Translations under genes and position numbers: made by a program
Shown: piece after piece, positions 29,790 through 41,950 of the stretch
How the letters are laid out: each line of letters begins with the position of its first letter
Numbering within the stretch: position 1 is the stretch's first letter
Assembly (NCBI GenBank): GCA_003342895.1
Contig: PTFA01000086.1
Location: 3,390,269-3,454,268, forward strand
Length of the DNA: 64,000 bases
DNA from: Casuarius casuarius
Lineage: Eukaryota > Chordata > Aves > Casuariiformes > Casuariidae
Direction of reading: 5' to 3'
The notes under the pieces: model-generated
The model's input: the letters and a program-made list of their open reading frames with translations, nothing else
Told to the model about the DNA's origin: nothing
The model's database searches: none

Positions 29790-32200
29790 GCTGCGCGGCC
29801 GGCGCCGGGCTGCTCTCCCGGCCCGGCTCCTGCCGCAGCAGGGGGACGGCGGCGCCTTCCTGCCGGGCCGGGCCGGGGCGCTGGGCTCTGCGCGGGGCTC
29901 GCTGCGCCCGCCTCGGATACTGAGGCTTTCGGGCAATAAGTCGTTACTTTACTCTGCACTGTTACTCTGCCCGCTCCGTGAGCCCCCTCTTTCTCAAAGC
30001 CGTGTTCTTCCGTGCCCGTTTGCGTATCGGGAGCTTTACCGAGCGCTGTAACCGTGGCTCTTAGCTGCTCAGAGGTCACCCCGTGAGGAGCGAGAGGTCT
30101 TGCACGAGGAGGTTTTGCTTCTGGGAGCTCTGCCTGCAAGCGAGCGAAGTAGCGGCTCTGCAAAGGCTCCTCGGCTTGTTTGGGTTTGTCGTGTTTTATT
30201 TTTCAGCGGCGTGAGCGCTGGCACGTGTACAGATGGCAAGTCGTAATCAGAGCTGGCAATGGCTTTGAATGTCACAGTTCATAAGGTCTTGAGGAAGGAC
30301 TTTCTTTTCCTTTGGGGACTTTCCTAAGCATGTTGTCTTGTACCTTTANCCAAGCTGTTTTGTTAAGTAGCTATCAACGTTAGAGATGGAAGAACTATTA
30401 CTTAATCCAACTCCTTACCAGCACAAAATCATTCCTTATCCTAAGGGTGTTGTTACTCATATGTCAAACGCAGATCTCTCTCTGAAATCTGCTCATAGAG
30501 CCTTACAGCTGTTCTTGCTAAGTAACAGGAATTTTGTTGTTTTTTGTCTGCGGGCTTCATCTTGCACAAATTAAGGGGGAAAAATCTAGGAGGGAGAGAA
30601 GTGAACTCTTTGTGGAGAGAACTGAGTGACATTTTTACTTCTGCCCCTTATGTTAAGATGTTAATTTAGAGCTCCATATTTCCTGTGATTCACAGCTGCT
30701 CTCTTGACATCAGAGCGTTTCTTGTTGTGGAAAGACCAAGAGCGGTATGCCTTTGAGCAGAAATTGAACTGCTAGTTAACTTTTCCCACACAATGCTGTC
30801 ATTAAGCACATCCTTTTCTCAAGCAATATTAGCTGCTAGGCTGTTGATTTTTTTATGTTGTTTCTGCCTTTTTTTTCTTGCCATGCATTCATGTTATGGC
30901 TCCTTTCATTCAGTTCATCTTGCACTTAAGAGTGGTTTTTAATGTCCCCACAGGCTTCTGTTAAAATAATCAGTAATGTTATAGCTGCTGGAATTAATAT
31001 TGGGTGGGAAGTATTTCTAAAATGCTGTTTCAGACTGACTACAACTGAAACAATTCTTTTTTTTTGGTTCAGAGCCAAGAAGTTGGTCAGGACTAGGATT
31101 GTGCCTTCATTTAAATAAAAATAGCAATAATAAAAAAAGCCTGTGGTCTGCTTTCTGATCACANTTCCTCAAGCAATCTATATGGAGCCTCTTGGCCTGT
31201 TAGTTACCTTGGCTTTGGTAGCGTTAGGAAGCTTGTTTTCCTACCAGCTTTTCCTGTGTAGGAGACAAGAACTTGGTGAGATGAAAATGCGTAGTCAGTG
31301 ATACCTAAAACCTACCAGCCCTGCAAATAAAAACATAAATGACATAAAAGCAGAAATGATTTTGCTCTATTCTAAGAAAGCAGTTAAAAATGGTAGATGT
31401 AGCTTTCTCTTGAAAAGACTACGATCTTTGCAACTGCCAGCTTTTGGCTAAAACTTTGGCTGTACTTTGCGTGTTCGGGGGCACATGCACTGTGTGCTTT
31501 CCAGGGGATGGCTGCGGTGTGCTTGCAGCACCGTGAGGGCCTGGGTGTGCCATCGGATAGACTGAGAGGCGGTCAAAAGCCTGGAACATGTTAGAAGTAG
31601 GAAGGCGAAGTGTATTAATCTGCCTGGCTCTATGGGCCCGTCCTGCGCTGCTGCCTAGAAGAGAAGTATGTGCTTTCCCCACCTGAACAAAAGGAAACTT
31701 CTTTGTGGGATTTTGTACTCCTATATCTCTGTGTGGGGCAAACAGAATAACAGTGACCGGTTATAATCATGTTTGTACAACTTGTTGGAATCAAAAGAGC
31801 ACAATAAAAGAAAAAGAGAAGACACCCTAAAATTCCTGCTTTTTCTTTCAGTCTTATGCCGTGAGTTACCTTTGCTTTTGTTCTCTTAGCCAAGGAATCC
31901 TCAATCTGCACTTGAATCTCCACCAGTCTTCTAGTACCAAACTCTCAGTGCCTTGCCCGATTTAGCTTTCTTGTGCTCTGTTTTAGACAGATAACTGGGG
32001 AAGGGAGTAGAGAATGGCAGTGAAAAGGAGGACACCAGATTTCCGTAGACTCTAGTGCTTTTTCAGAACCCTGAAGAGTCTGTTCTGGGAGCCACTGCGC
32101 TGTGAACCATTTTATAGAACCCTGTGAGGCGAATAGATGCTATCGACATCTGGGATTTATGCAACTGTGATGACTTGTCTTTTTTCAATTTTTATTCCAG

Positions 32201-32308
32201 AAGAGTTGCCATTACTGAAGATTCTTTATGCCAGATAATCAACCTACTGCGGAATAACCATGAAAGAGACAAGGTAGCTGCCGAAGTGTGAGACAAAATC
32301 TGATTTCA
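32201..32308 (+). other. SPATA2: SPATA2 5' UTR part of first coding exon, with two uORFs
   Basis: A clear polypyrimidine/TTCCAG acceptor ends at 32200. The next 108 bases are untranslated and contain two short upstream frames, ATG 32228 to TAA 32257 (9 codons) and ATG 32260 to TAG 32277 (5 codons). An in-frame TGA at 32261-32263 fixes 32309 as the first in-frame ATG. Confidence 0.75.
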
Positions 32309-32626
32309 ATGGATACAAAATATAAAGACGATTTATTTAGGAAGTATGTACAGTTCCATGAATGCAAACTGAATGCCTCTGACAGCAAGCAGCGTCCTAT
32401 TAACGATGAATATTTGCGAGTGGCAGCGTCAGCCTTACTTTGCCTTCCCAAAATTGATCCCTTTTATAGATTCCGGCTGATAAAATTTTATGAGATGGCT
32501 GAAAACTCCCTGAGAGCTCTGAAATCCTCAAGTTTACATTCTCTCCATAATGCATTCAGCATGCTCGAGACAGTTGGAATTAATCTCTTTCTTTACCCCT
32601 GGAAAAAGGAGTTCAAAAATATTAAG
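32309..32626 (+). CDS. SPATA2: SPATA2 coding exon A
   Basis: 106 codons from [18 protein letters not shown] to WKKEFKNIK, followed by the donor GTAAGA. The exon covers the N-terminal helical region and the first part of the PUB domain. Confidence 0.96.
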
Positions 32627-35600
32627 GTAAGACATTTTATATGTGGCGGTAGCAAGAACATGATTATTTTTTTTAACACATTTAATGCATTTCCTTTAAA
32701 GACTTTCTTCCACCTCTTAAGACAGCGTAATGTGTATATATACATTTGCGAACTGTATACAGTTGGTAAACAGAAGCCGTAGGAAAGGTTAGGCGGAAAA
32801 TACATGGATTTTGTACCCATACAGTGGAAATCAAAGTCCTGTCTGCATTCTTAAAATAACTATAAAATAGAGGAAGAACTTATTTAATGGTTTTGTTCAG
32901 ACTCTCCTGCTACTATGCCTTACTTTCTACTTGGAGGTGCTTTTACTAGGGTGAGTGATTAGGTTGCATGTAAGCTCACTCAGAGTTTGTTCTTTATATT
33001 GCATCTGCTATTAATTTAGCACAAGTACTTCAATCCGTGCTTTCAACTAGATGCATTGCTGAGGATCCCACAAGTTATATAATAATGGTGAGCAAACATC
33101 TCTGAAATAATAGCTTCAAGAATATCTTTAACTTGCTTGTGAGTTCTCAACTTATGAAGCTTTGATTTTAATGTACTTTTAAATTATTTACCTATGCCAG
33201 GATCTCAGAGTGAAAAGTAGGAACTTGTATATTGCTTGGTTTGGATGCTAGAAGTGAGCTAGTGGGTTCTCTGCTGTTGATTTTCTATTTTATCTTTTGC
33301 CTCTCCTTATGTGCTTGTTCAAAGCTGCTGCAGCATTTCAGTAATAAATGCTACAGATGACTTAAAAGAACTGTTTAGAGACCTATACCTGAAATATTTT
33401 TAATCCAACATCAGGTTTCAAAAGTGCTTTGTGGGTTGCTTGTACCAGTGATGGGTATTTTCTTTTTTCTTTTTTTCTTTTTTCTCAAAAGATGCTGTTT
33501 CACGGTTTAGCAGAGCATTTGAACATTAATGGAACATTTGAGAGCTCTCTGTTTCTCTTAAGGGGAAACTTCTATTCCTCAAGATTTCTGCATGGATCTG
33601 CTTCATCATTATGCTTAAGTTCAGGCTTGTGAAATGCTGCTTGGTCCATGCAGGATATCTCTTGATGTGCTGCTGATGTTGACTTTGGTTGTGCACTGTG
33701 GATCTCAAATTTGTTCTGCAGAAGGATATGATGGCCAAACTATTCCTGCTTGCAATTGAAAACAATTTCTACTGTGGTGAGAAGGTAGCTCAGGTATACC
33801 AGGTGCTAAGGGAACCAACTCACACAAATTGGTGTATCTGTGTGTGTGTGTGTGTGTGTGTTTTTTAATCCTGCAAATTCTTGACCTAGTTTAAAATTAA
33901 AGAAAACAGCCATTCAAAACTGTGTAGTAATAGCACACTAAAGGGGTAAAAGTTTTTTATTGTACATAGTACTGAAGGTGGCTAAGTCTATCTAGATATT
34001 CTGAAATATTACCCCAATTTCACAGGGAAATTGTTGTTTTGCTTTTCCAAGTAAGAGACTTAAGCTTTGGTTGCGGTTTGGCACGTGCATTTGAACTTGA
34101 AACTATCAACCCTAGTTGCTTGGGTTACTATTTTAAAATCTCCTCTGAATTATTCCAGACTAGATACTTGCTTAAACAACGCACTTGAGAGGAAGTTCTA
34201 AGAGGTCCCAAAACTGGAAATAAAATGTTTTGAGGACTGTTCTGTATCTTAAAGCATAGGTCCAAATGCTCCAGTCAGACAGTGGCGATATTTCAAAGGA
34301 GTGATCANCATGTATGCTAACACTGAACTCCTCAGACTGGGAAATTCAGCTCATGGGGGGAATGTATATATAACTTAGTAGGTCCCAGGTAAAATCGATC
34401 GAGAACGTTTCTGTAAGTGTGTGTAACATGTAAGGCTAACTTGTGTTCCAGAGAGTGAGTTCTAGTCTTCTTAGACAACTTCTGTCTTTCATAATTTAAT
34501 ATTTACAGCCGTTCTTTTCTGTTGCATGTCAACAATGTTACCTGCAGTACATATGAGCTAGTGAACTCTTGTTAGAGCTCTACATTTAGTCCACAAATTA
34601 TGCTTAGGTTGCAGAATCCATGTTTCCCTAGAATTGCTCCTTGAGTCTGAATTTTAAATGGACCTATGTCTCTCTTTTTTTAATAGGAATTATGATAATA
34701 AAGAAAACTTTTCTTTTTAATGTAAACAGTATAAGCAATGCAGCCTTCACACTTTGAGTCTCAAGTTTCTCAAATAGTTTGCTGGGATTTTAACTAATAC
34801 CCTTTACTTCAGTATATTTAAAGCCGAATTGAAAAGGGCTTTGGTAAGCAAATAATGCAGTAATTCCAAGTTCTGGTTGTCCCCACCTGTCCCCTTGTCC
34901 AGAGGGAATATGTGAAATCTCTGCCTTTTTACCTTTTATGGTAAACTTGCTTGCAAACAAAAACGTGTCTGGTTCATATAAAAGTTAATGTCAGTGTATA
35001 GCTTACTGATTTAAATCAACAGGGAGGCCATTATGCTAATCAGGATTTCAATTTGAATGAAAACTCTCCTACTTTGAATTTGCTTTATGCAGAATTTCCA
35101 TCTGTTGAACAGGAGGGATGCAGAAATGGAATTCATCTTGCCACAGAAGTTGCATGTGTTCACTGTCGTTATTATTTCTGTTTGATTATACTGTATCCAT
35201 CACTGAATTATCTGAACATTTAGTCCACCGCTGAATTGGTAACCTAGTTTTCCTCTATTTTTTCCCCCTTCCTCAGACCTACACAGGACCCTTTGTTTAT
35301 TATGTAAAATCTGCTCTAACTGAAGATGATGTAAGGCAGATTCTGAACTACATGGGTTATGTGCAAGAATTGGGGACAATGTATAAGCTCAAAGAGCAGG
35401 TTGATGCCATTCAGGTGAAAATGGTTTCGTTTGAACTCTTTTTGGCCAAAGTGGAGTGTGAGCAGCTTCTTGAAATTCACTTGCAAGTGAAGGATAAAGG
35501 TTATTCAGAGGTTGATGTCATAAATGAACGAAAAAATAGCAGTGAAGATGTTCGAGGTTGCTCAGAAGCCATGAAACGACGTGCAGAGTGTAAAGAAAAC

Positions 35601-36530
35601 TTAAATACTTCTATGGCACGAATGGTACTTCAGAAATCAGCAAGTGAAAGGGCCTCTAAAGATTATTTCAAGCCAAAAGTGAGCAAGCCTTCTAAATCAG
35701 TGGACACATATGATAACTATTGGGAAAGTAAGAAACCACCTTTGATGAGCTCATTGAGTCTCAGGAAAGAACCAATTTTAGTTGATGCAGAAGATGACAT
35801 TAAAGATGAAATTATCCGTCCATCACCCTCTCTTCTGACAATGTCAAGCTCCCCACATGGGTGTTCAGATGAATTCTTGCCAACTTCATCTCATCACAAT
35901 GGCATGTTAAGAACAAATGTCCCTTATAGCTCCTATTTTTCTGCTCAAGAAGACTTAGATTTATATACTGATCCTGATTCTAGAAGTATGTTAAATTTTA
36001 AAAGACAAGAAGCTGTTAAGTCTGATGTATGGGTGTTAAAAAGTGATGCCAACCCTGTTTACCACAAACGCACGCATCTAGCCAAAGAGACAGCTTCCCT
36101 CAAGTGCCAAAACTGTGGCGTACCTTGTGGCACTTCTGTTTGCCAAAAGTGTGACAATCTCTTTAACTGCAGGCAGGAATATCCAGCAGTGAAACAGAGC
36201 ACCTATTCAATCAAATCAGTTCCAAATGATGGCTTGTCTCCTGCATCTGCTTTAAGAGAGAAATCTCAGTACACATCACAGACTCAGAGTCAAGAGAGAG
36301 CTTCTCAATTCAGTTCCAAATCCAAACCTTCAGGCACCTCGCGCTGCGGCTTTTGTAACCGCTCTGGAGCTGCAAACACTTGCACGTTTTGTTCAAAAGT
36401 CTCATGTGACACTTGCCTCAATGCTTACTATTATGATCCCTGCTGTAGAAAAAGCGAGCTTCACAGATTCNTGCCTAACAATCAGTTAAACTATAAATCG
36501 GCCCAGCTGTCCCATGTAGTTTATAGATAG
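32309..36530 (+). CDS. SPATA2: SPATA2 (spermatogenesis-associated 2, CYLD-HOIP adaptor), complete
   Basis: SPATA2 bridges the deubiquitinase CYLD and HOIP of the linear ubiquitin assembly complex, controlling TNF-receptor signalling, NF-kB and necroptosis; it was first described in testis. Two coding exons, 32309-32626 and 35277-36530, join in phase 0 to 523 codons (human 520). The N-terminal helical/PUB region spans about residues 1-200, with [20 protein letters not shown] and [12 protein letters not shown] across the splice and [17 protein letters not shown] after it; this binds CYLD. A PUB-interacting motif, LDLYTDPD, lies near 333-340 and in mammals binds the HOIP PUB domain. Two cysteine clusters, at about 383-398 and 463-486, resemble zinc-binding knuckles. 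The C-terminus ends SHVVYR. Human begins six residues earlier; here a stop precludes that. One codon (NTG, 36472-36474) is ambiguous, Met in human. Confidence 0.97.
32627..35276 (+). other. SPATA2: SPATA2 intron between the two coding exons
   Basis: A 2,650-base GT-AG intron, phase 0, with a long pyrimidine tract (TTTTTTCCCCCTTCCTCAG) at its 3' end. It contains a (TG)n tract at 33839-33861 and no recognised exon. Confidence 0.93.
33839..33861. repeat. (TG)n microsatellite, 11.5 units
   Basis: A pure TG run of 23 bases inside the SPATA2 intron, followed by T6. Confidence 0.95.
35277..36530 (+). CDS. SPATA2: SPATA2 terminal coding exon B
   Basis: 417 codons from [12 protein letters not shown] to SHVVYR and TAG. 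It contains the rest of the PUB domain, conserved [20 protein letters not shown] and [14 protein letters not shown] blocks, the PIM and both cysteine clusters. Confidence 0.97.
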   Translation, partial: TYTGPFVYYVKSALTEDDVRQILNYMGYVQELGTMYKLKEQVDAIQVKMVSFELFLAKVECEQLLEIHLQVKDKGYSEVDVINERKNSSEDVRGCSEAMKRRAECKENLNTSMARMVLQKSASERASKDYFKPKVSKPSKSVDTYDNYWESKKPPLMSSLSLRKEPILVDAEDDIKDEIIRPSPSLLTMSSSPHGCSDEFLPTSSHHNGMLRTNVPYSSYFSAQEDLDLYTDPDSRSMLNFKRQEAVKSDVWVLKSDANPVYHKRTHLAKETASLKCQNCGVPCGTSVCQKCDNLFNCRQEYPAVKQSTYSIKSVPNDGLSPASALREKSQYTSQTQSQERASQFSSKSKPSGTSRCGFCNRSGAANTCTFCSKVSCDTCLNAYYYDPCCRKSELHRFXPNNQLNYKSAQLSHVVYR

Positions 36531-37400
36531 ACCTGAGTAGTCTGTTTTGGAGGGGAAGGCAGAGGGGAGGGGAAAGGGCTACCATAACTAGTGTTCTGAC
36601 TCCACTGATGAGAAAATACACTGACCTCTTAGGAAAATGACATGCCCAAATGTTTGGAACCATGATTCAGTGATCAGGTGCCACTTCTTGATTTTTGTGG
36701 CTTCACAGATGCTGCAGATACATTAGAGTTCATGCTGCTATAATTTAGGTAACTTCTAACTGATCATTACTTTTCAATTTAAATCGGGGAGAAGAGCACA
36801 TTTTTCTTTAAAACTTGGCAGCTGTTGCATTTTAGAAAAGTGACATCACACCTTTCTATTACATTGTAGTCATCTCCTTGCCCAAATAAAACCAAGTAAG
36901 GCTTTAAAATAAAGACTTAAAAAAAAATCTCATTTTCTATGGATTATGAAACTACTGCCGGTTTTTGATAAAGTATGACTTTTAAAATGTGCAAGAAATA
37001 TGTGAACGGCTTGTTTTGCCAACAAGGACTCATTTTCGAAGTGTGTCTGCATTTCTTGATCTCCAAAATGCAAACACCACGGCATCTCTTTTCATCTTTA
37101 TGTTTCTTCCTTCTCCCNTTATCACCCAGTTGTTTATCTCAAGCTTATATAATCTGAATCTGAACAGTGTGTGCTTTATTTTCTAGTGTTCCAATATCAT
37201 CCTACTGGTTTTTACTGTATGGTATTTTAAAAAGGTGAACCTGTTTTCATGTCACTTAAATTATGCCTGGAGTGTTGTCTTTCCAGATGAGTACTGATTT
37301 TATTTACTTTCTGTTGCACATGTATTAAATACTGTTCTTTGTACTGTAAATAGGTGATTTGGAAACAGTTTATTTTTAATAAATATTTAATATGTTGAGT
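36531..37400 (+). other. SPATA2: SPATA2 3' UTR (minimum extent)
   Basis: AT-rich sequence after the stop. AATAAA signals occur at about 36886, 36908 and 37378, and further ones at about 38401, 38591, 39061 and 39772. The cluster at 37378 in a T-rich, ATATTTAA context is the best single candidate. Longer isoforms reaching 38.6-39.8 kb are possible, since mammalian SPATA2 has a long UTR. Confidence 0.55.
37378..37383 (+). terminator. SPATA2: Candidate SPATA2 polyadenylation signal AATAAA
   Basis: TTTTTAATAAATATTTAATA, about 850 bases after the stop, followed by GT/T-rich DNA. Chosen over several alternatives; use is unproven. Confidence 0.5.
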
Positions 37401-37827
37401 TCTTAAAAGTGGTAAAATCATTATAGCTATGAAGTCTCTCTGGGTTATTTGTTCAGGTGACTTTTTGTTTTTATGTGTACTGTATTTCATAGCTTATTAT
37501 AGTCACTGTGGCAGACTGATATTATTGGCTCAGATTTTTTTTTTAATCCAACTTTTTTTTCCCCCCCCACACTGATAAGGCTACCACTAAACCACCTGGA
37601 GTCTTGTCTAAGAACTGCAGGATTTTGGTTCTCAGTGCACGCTTTTCTTTATGGTTATGGGAATTGTAAGTATAAATGTTATGCTTCCTTCTAAATTCAC
37701 TGCGAAGTCTGTAGTGTAGTTCAGCAAGTAAAGCACCAGCCTGGTTAAAAATCAGGGCTCATTTGTGACTCCTATTAAAGTAAATCCATCAGTTATGGAT
37801 GTGAATTAGATAATAATATTTATCTGT

Positions 37828-37895
37828 ATTACTGTAGCACAGAGGAACCCTAGCTAAGAAGCAGGACTCCATTGTGCTAATCTTTGTACAGTGTG
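37828..37895 (+). repeat. Ancient amniote SINE fragment (MIR-related type)
   Basis: The order ATTACTGTAGCAC, then CCCTAGC, then CAGGACTCCATTGTGCTA, then TGTACA follows the layout of an old, widespread amniote MIR-related repeat (from memory: a GTAGCACC...CCCCATTGTGCTAGG...TGTACA pattern). Heavily diverged. Confidence 0.45.
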
Positions 37896-40221
37896 ACCCC
37901 TCCAGCACCTAATTATGAATAGGCTTTAGTTTTCTATCGAAAGGAAACCCACAAGAACCCTTCTAACTTCTTTATTCAGACTAGCTAGTTAGAACAAAAT
38001 ATCAGGCAACCTAATTGGATGTGCAGAATTAAATGTGTTTAAAATATATGTAAAGAAACCTAGCTGAAGTGTAAACTATGTAGTCCACTTTGCACTAAAA
38101 TTAATCACTTAGTTTTTTTTTTCTTTTTAAGCATTGTTAGAGTCTAGGCTTCTAAACTAAATGTCCATTGATCCCTGTGTGACAGAAACATGCATGAATG
38201 ATTGTTTTTATTTTTCCTTAAATTTTTGGGGTCGGGGGGAGGGGTTGAGGTAGGTAGAGGGGGAAACTATATAGGCTAATGTTGTAAAATAGCTAAAATA
38301 TTTTAGCCATAAATGGGTGTCAGAAGTAGTATGGAAATAGATGAAACCTGAGTCTTACAGAGGGCTGAGAACAATAAGTTACTGTACAGTTTGCACTAGG
38401 AAATAAAGTGAATGGTGTATGTTTAGCAATCAGGGAAAACTCTGAATCAAGTGACTGCAACTGAACACAATGTTCCAGGCAAGTGTTACCTTGCTGACCC
38501 TGAAGGTTGGGGTAAATATTGTTTAGGTGAATGATTTTAAGGTTTTCAAAATCTTGTATGTTTTTTATAAATATATAAATATATATATAAATAAAACACA
38601 AATGTAGATACATTATGTATATAATGAAGAATTTAAAAAAATTTTACTATTAAGATACAGTCCAAGGGTGGTTTTCATTTTGGTGGTTATTTTGTTTCTG
38701 TTCATCTTCTGAAGTGTCATGCCTGTTTGGCTGCTATACGNTGTATCTTCTAGTTCACTAGTTCAATTTCCTTATGGCTACTCACACTACGGTAAATAAC
38801 TAAAACTGTGATGCCACGTAATTTATACGGTGAACATAGCAGGGACTATACTTGCTTTGAAAAAGAAAAGTCCTGTGTATATATGTCTTGGAATACTGTA
38901 GTACAAAACTGTGTTGAATTGAAGTGATACCATGCTCTATTTTTGTGTATCTTACTGTATGAGGTTGCTGTGATTGATACAGTAAAATATATGCTAATTT
39001 AAAATGCAGGTGTTTTGCATCTGATTTGTTAAAATTAACTTATGTTTTGAAGGAATTCAAAAATAAAGAGGCCTTTAAGAAAAGGCTTAACTCTTTTCTT
39101 AAAGTTGAGTGCATGTAGCTGTCTGTTTCACAACTGTTTTGCATGCGTAAATGAATTGGTGTGCAGAGGTCATCTTGGGGATGAAGTGGGCAACTGTCTA
39201 TATCATGAACCTCAACTTCATGGCATTGGCTGTACTGCCTGAAGAATGCAGAGCTGCTTAAAAAAAAGGTGGGGGTTTTTTCCCTTCTTTTTTTCCCTTT
39301 TCCCCAAGTCTTAGCAGCATGACTCAGTTTGTTCCATAAGAGCATGTAAGCCAACGTGTCAGCAGTCTGCGCAGCAGGGCAGAGACAGGTTTCGTGTGTA
39401 GTGTGAAGCTAACCTAAATCGATTTCCAGCCTTGAGTGTTCATGTCATAAGCAGCTTTTCTAACTAGCTTCCGGATGTAAGCTATATCTTGCAGAAGTTG
39501 TATAATACTACTGATGTATTTTTTTGGCACTTGANTTAAGCCGTTTGGCTCCTTTTTCATCCTACTAGCTTTGGAGCAGGATAATTTGTCGAGTTCCAAA
39601 CTAGTGGTGTGTTTCGTGTGAACGTGTGTGTGTGTTTTGTTTTAGAGCATGTTAGCAGAAGCTGTCAGGTGAATGCTCAGGCCCCTCATGTTCCATTTCC
39701 ACAAGTCTTCCAATTTTCCAGTCTGTTGAGGTTACTGAAAGTACTGGGTATGTCTGTAAAGATCAGGCTCAAGAAATAAACTGTAAAATATTCTTGCAGG
39801 GAATCTTATCTTACACCTCTGTGCTGCTTGTGCTAATGTATTTCTTGTGCATATAAAACATGACTTGATGCTAACTTATTGTCTGACATTTCTGATTACA
39901 GTCCTATTTGCATGTCTGCTCTGTCTTTTGCTTTGAACAGAAGCCTAAAAACCTATACACTGTCAAGTAGTTTAGACTTGACAGTTTGCAACAATGCTCC
40001 TTAAGCTTATTTTTTGTGGAGGATGACTCTGGATTGCAAGCATTTAGTACATGTTGCTAATTATGCCGCAGTATCTTTTTAGGGGAAGAGATTCACCTTT
40101 CCAGCGTTTGTTTAGACAGAGGAGCTAATCTGAGTGCTGTGATGACTGTAATGTTACCAGAGTGACTGAGACACAAAAGCGGGAGGTGACTACAAATTAA
40201 GGTAACATGATGATGGACCTA

Positions 40222-40268
40222 TTTTGGCTCCAATTCAGTAACTTCTCTGAAGTCAGTGGGAGTTAATT
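40222..40268 (+). repeat. Ancient interspersed-repeat fragment (GAAGTCAGTGGGAGTT type)
   Basis: GGCTCCAATTCAGTAAC followed by TGAAGTCAGTGGGAGTT resembles a motif pair common in old sauropsid interspersed repeats. Family assignment needs a library search. Confidence 0.35.
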
Positions 40269-41930
40269 AGGCCTTTTAGCATGGCCATTACTATCGTATC
40301 TAAGCAGCAAGTGAGTTGGGCTACAAATGTTCCTGGCTGTTGTTTGTGAAAGATGTTCCGTGCTTCCTTCTGGAAATGATGGGATGTGGTCGTGCCTTCG
40401 AGCTCTTGCATGAAATTAAGTAAGATTGAACATTGCACTTACGTTATATATTTTTTTTTCTACAGTTGATTGCATACTGCTAGAAAATATTTTCTACAAC
40501 TTATCTTGCCAACCTGAAAATGCAGGGGCAGGGAAACAGTAATTAAATTAGCTTTCTGGTTTTGTACTCCTACATCCTGGCTGTGAATAACCAACTCGGA
40601 GGGCAACCTTTTGCGTTGAGCCAGCATAAGAAAATGAACAAACTAGTGTATCAGATCTTACGTAGTGCCTGGAGGAAGGCAAAAGGTCAAAAATGTATGA
40701 TATAGCAGCAGCTCTTTTAACTCTAAAATCCTGTGGACATGCTGCATAATGGAAGTTCCTCCATCTGAGGAGAGGTGTAGGAGAGCTGGGGAGCAGCTGC
40801 TTTGTTTGACAGACTTGCTGCACAGATTTCAATGTGCTAATATGTGGAAAGCAAGGCTGTTCCTTACAGCATTGAAAGCTCTCTGCATCGAAAATGTCTT
40901 AGCATATTTTACAGTGTGTAACGGGCCCTTGATTCAGATGGGAATGTGGAGCGCTACACCGACACAGCCTGTGTGCAGCACTAGAGGTAAGACAGTCTAC
41001 TGCTGGGCAGCTGCCTACAGCCAGACGCTGTGCCAAAGCTCTTGTGATCCTGGGCTGTCCACGTCGAGTCGTAGGAGCAATTGGCCTGTAACAAAGAATT
41101 TAGGGCACACAGCAATGCTCAAAGTGGAGTAATTGCTATATATATTTTTTCTTTATTTTTCACCTCCAACACTACCTTGCTGCTTTCACAGTGTGAGACA
41201 GGCCGTGGGAACTCTGCCATCGCTGTGAGTCATTGCTTCATTGGGAATAGCTGCCTTCCTGCCCTGACCTCTCTGCGAAAGGAAAGGTGCTCGGCTCCCG
41301 GGGAGTCCTTGCAGGCAGGGCAGAGACTGCCTTGCTCGGAAAAGAGNGGGGTGCTGCCAATTGGCTTCTGCCCTTTTGTAAGACAGAGTTGCTCCAAGCT
41401 TTCTCAAATGCAGGGGAAATGCTTCCCCCAGCACTGGTGTGCAGGCCACGCTGCTGCAGATGCCTGCCCGGAGAGCTGGGTCTGCTGTTTCTGTGTCCTG
41501 AGGAGCAGCAATGTTANAGGCAGTGACTGCTGCTGGTCCGCCACTACAACCGACTGCCGCGATCCTGAGCCTCCCACTGCAGTAGCAGAGGCGAAGGGGC
41601 TACGGCTTTATTGCTGACACTATGCAGCTTCCTGTGTTGCCTATGCCTAAAGCCAGGCACAGACTGCCACTGAATTTGGAAAAGCTTTGAGCAGAAAAGA
41701 GGTGGGCAGGTGGAAATGTTCCAGTTAAAAATGAAACAACCTGCTCTGATTTTTTCTTTTCTTTTCCCCTCCTCTTAACATCAAGAAGAAATTTCTCCTG
41801 CAGCATTCAAAGTCTGAGAGGCACCGAAGTCATGTTTTAGGTAACTTCAGATGAGGTCAGAGGTTGTTTTAATTACTAATATTCCTTATTGGTGGGATCC
41901 TTTCCTACTGCTCCAGCTCCCGATTATTAG

Positions 41931-41950
41931 GTGGTGGTGGTGGTGGTCGT
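41931..41950. repeat. (GGT)n trinucleotide tract
   Basis: Six tandem GGT units within non-coding DNA. Confidence 0.85.

Larger units (their letters stand above)
28400..29960 (+). promoter_or_regulatory. SPATA2: CpG island between RNF114 and SPATA2, probable SPATA2 promoter
   Basis: A second dense CpG region contains a minisatellite and a 643-base gap. It lies 2.2-4 kb upstream of the first recognisable SPATA2 exon and is the only CpG island on that side, so it is the best candidate for the SPATA2 promoter and a non-coding exon 1. The actual exon and donor may be in the gap. Confidence 0.55.

Noticed and set aside
40749..41132. 127-codon plus-strand frame as a novel gene
   Set aside because: No recognised motif, no splice or promoter context, ordinary length for chance at this composition.
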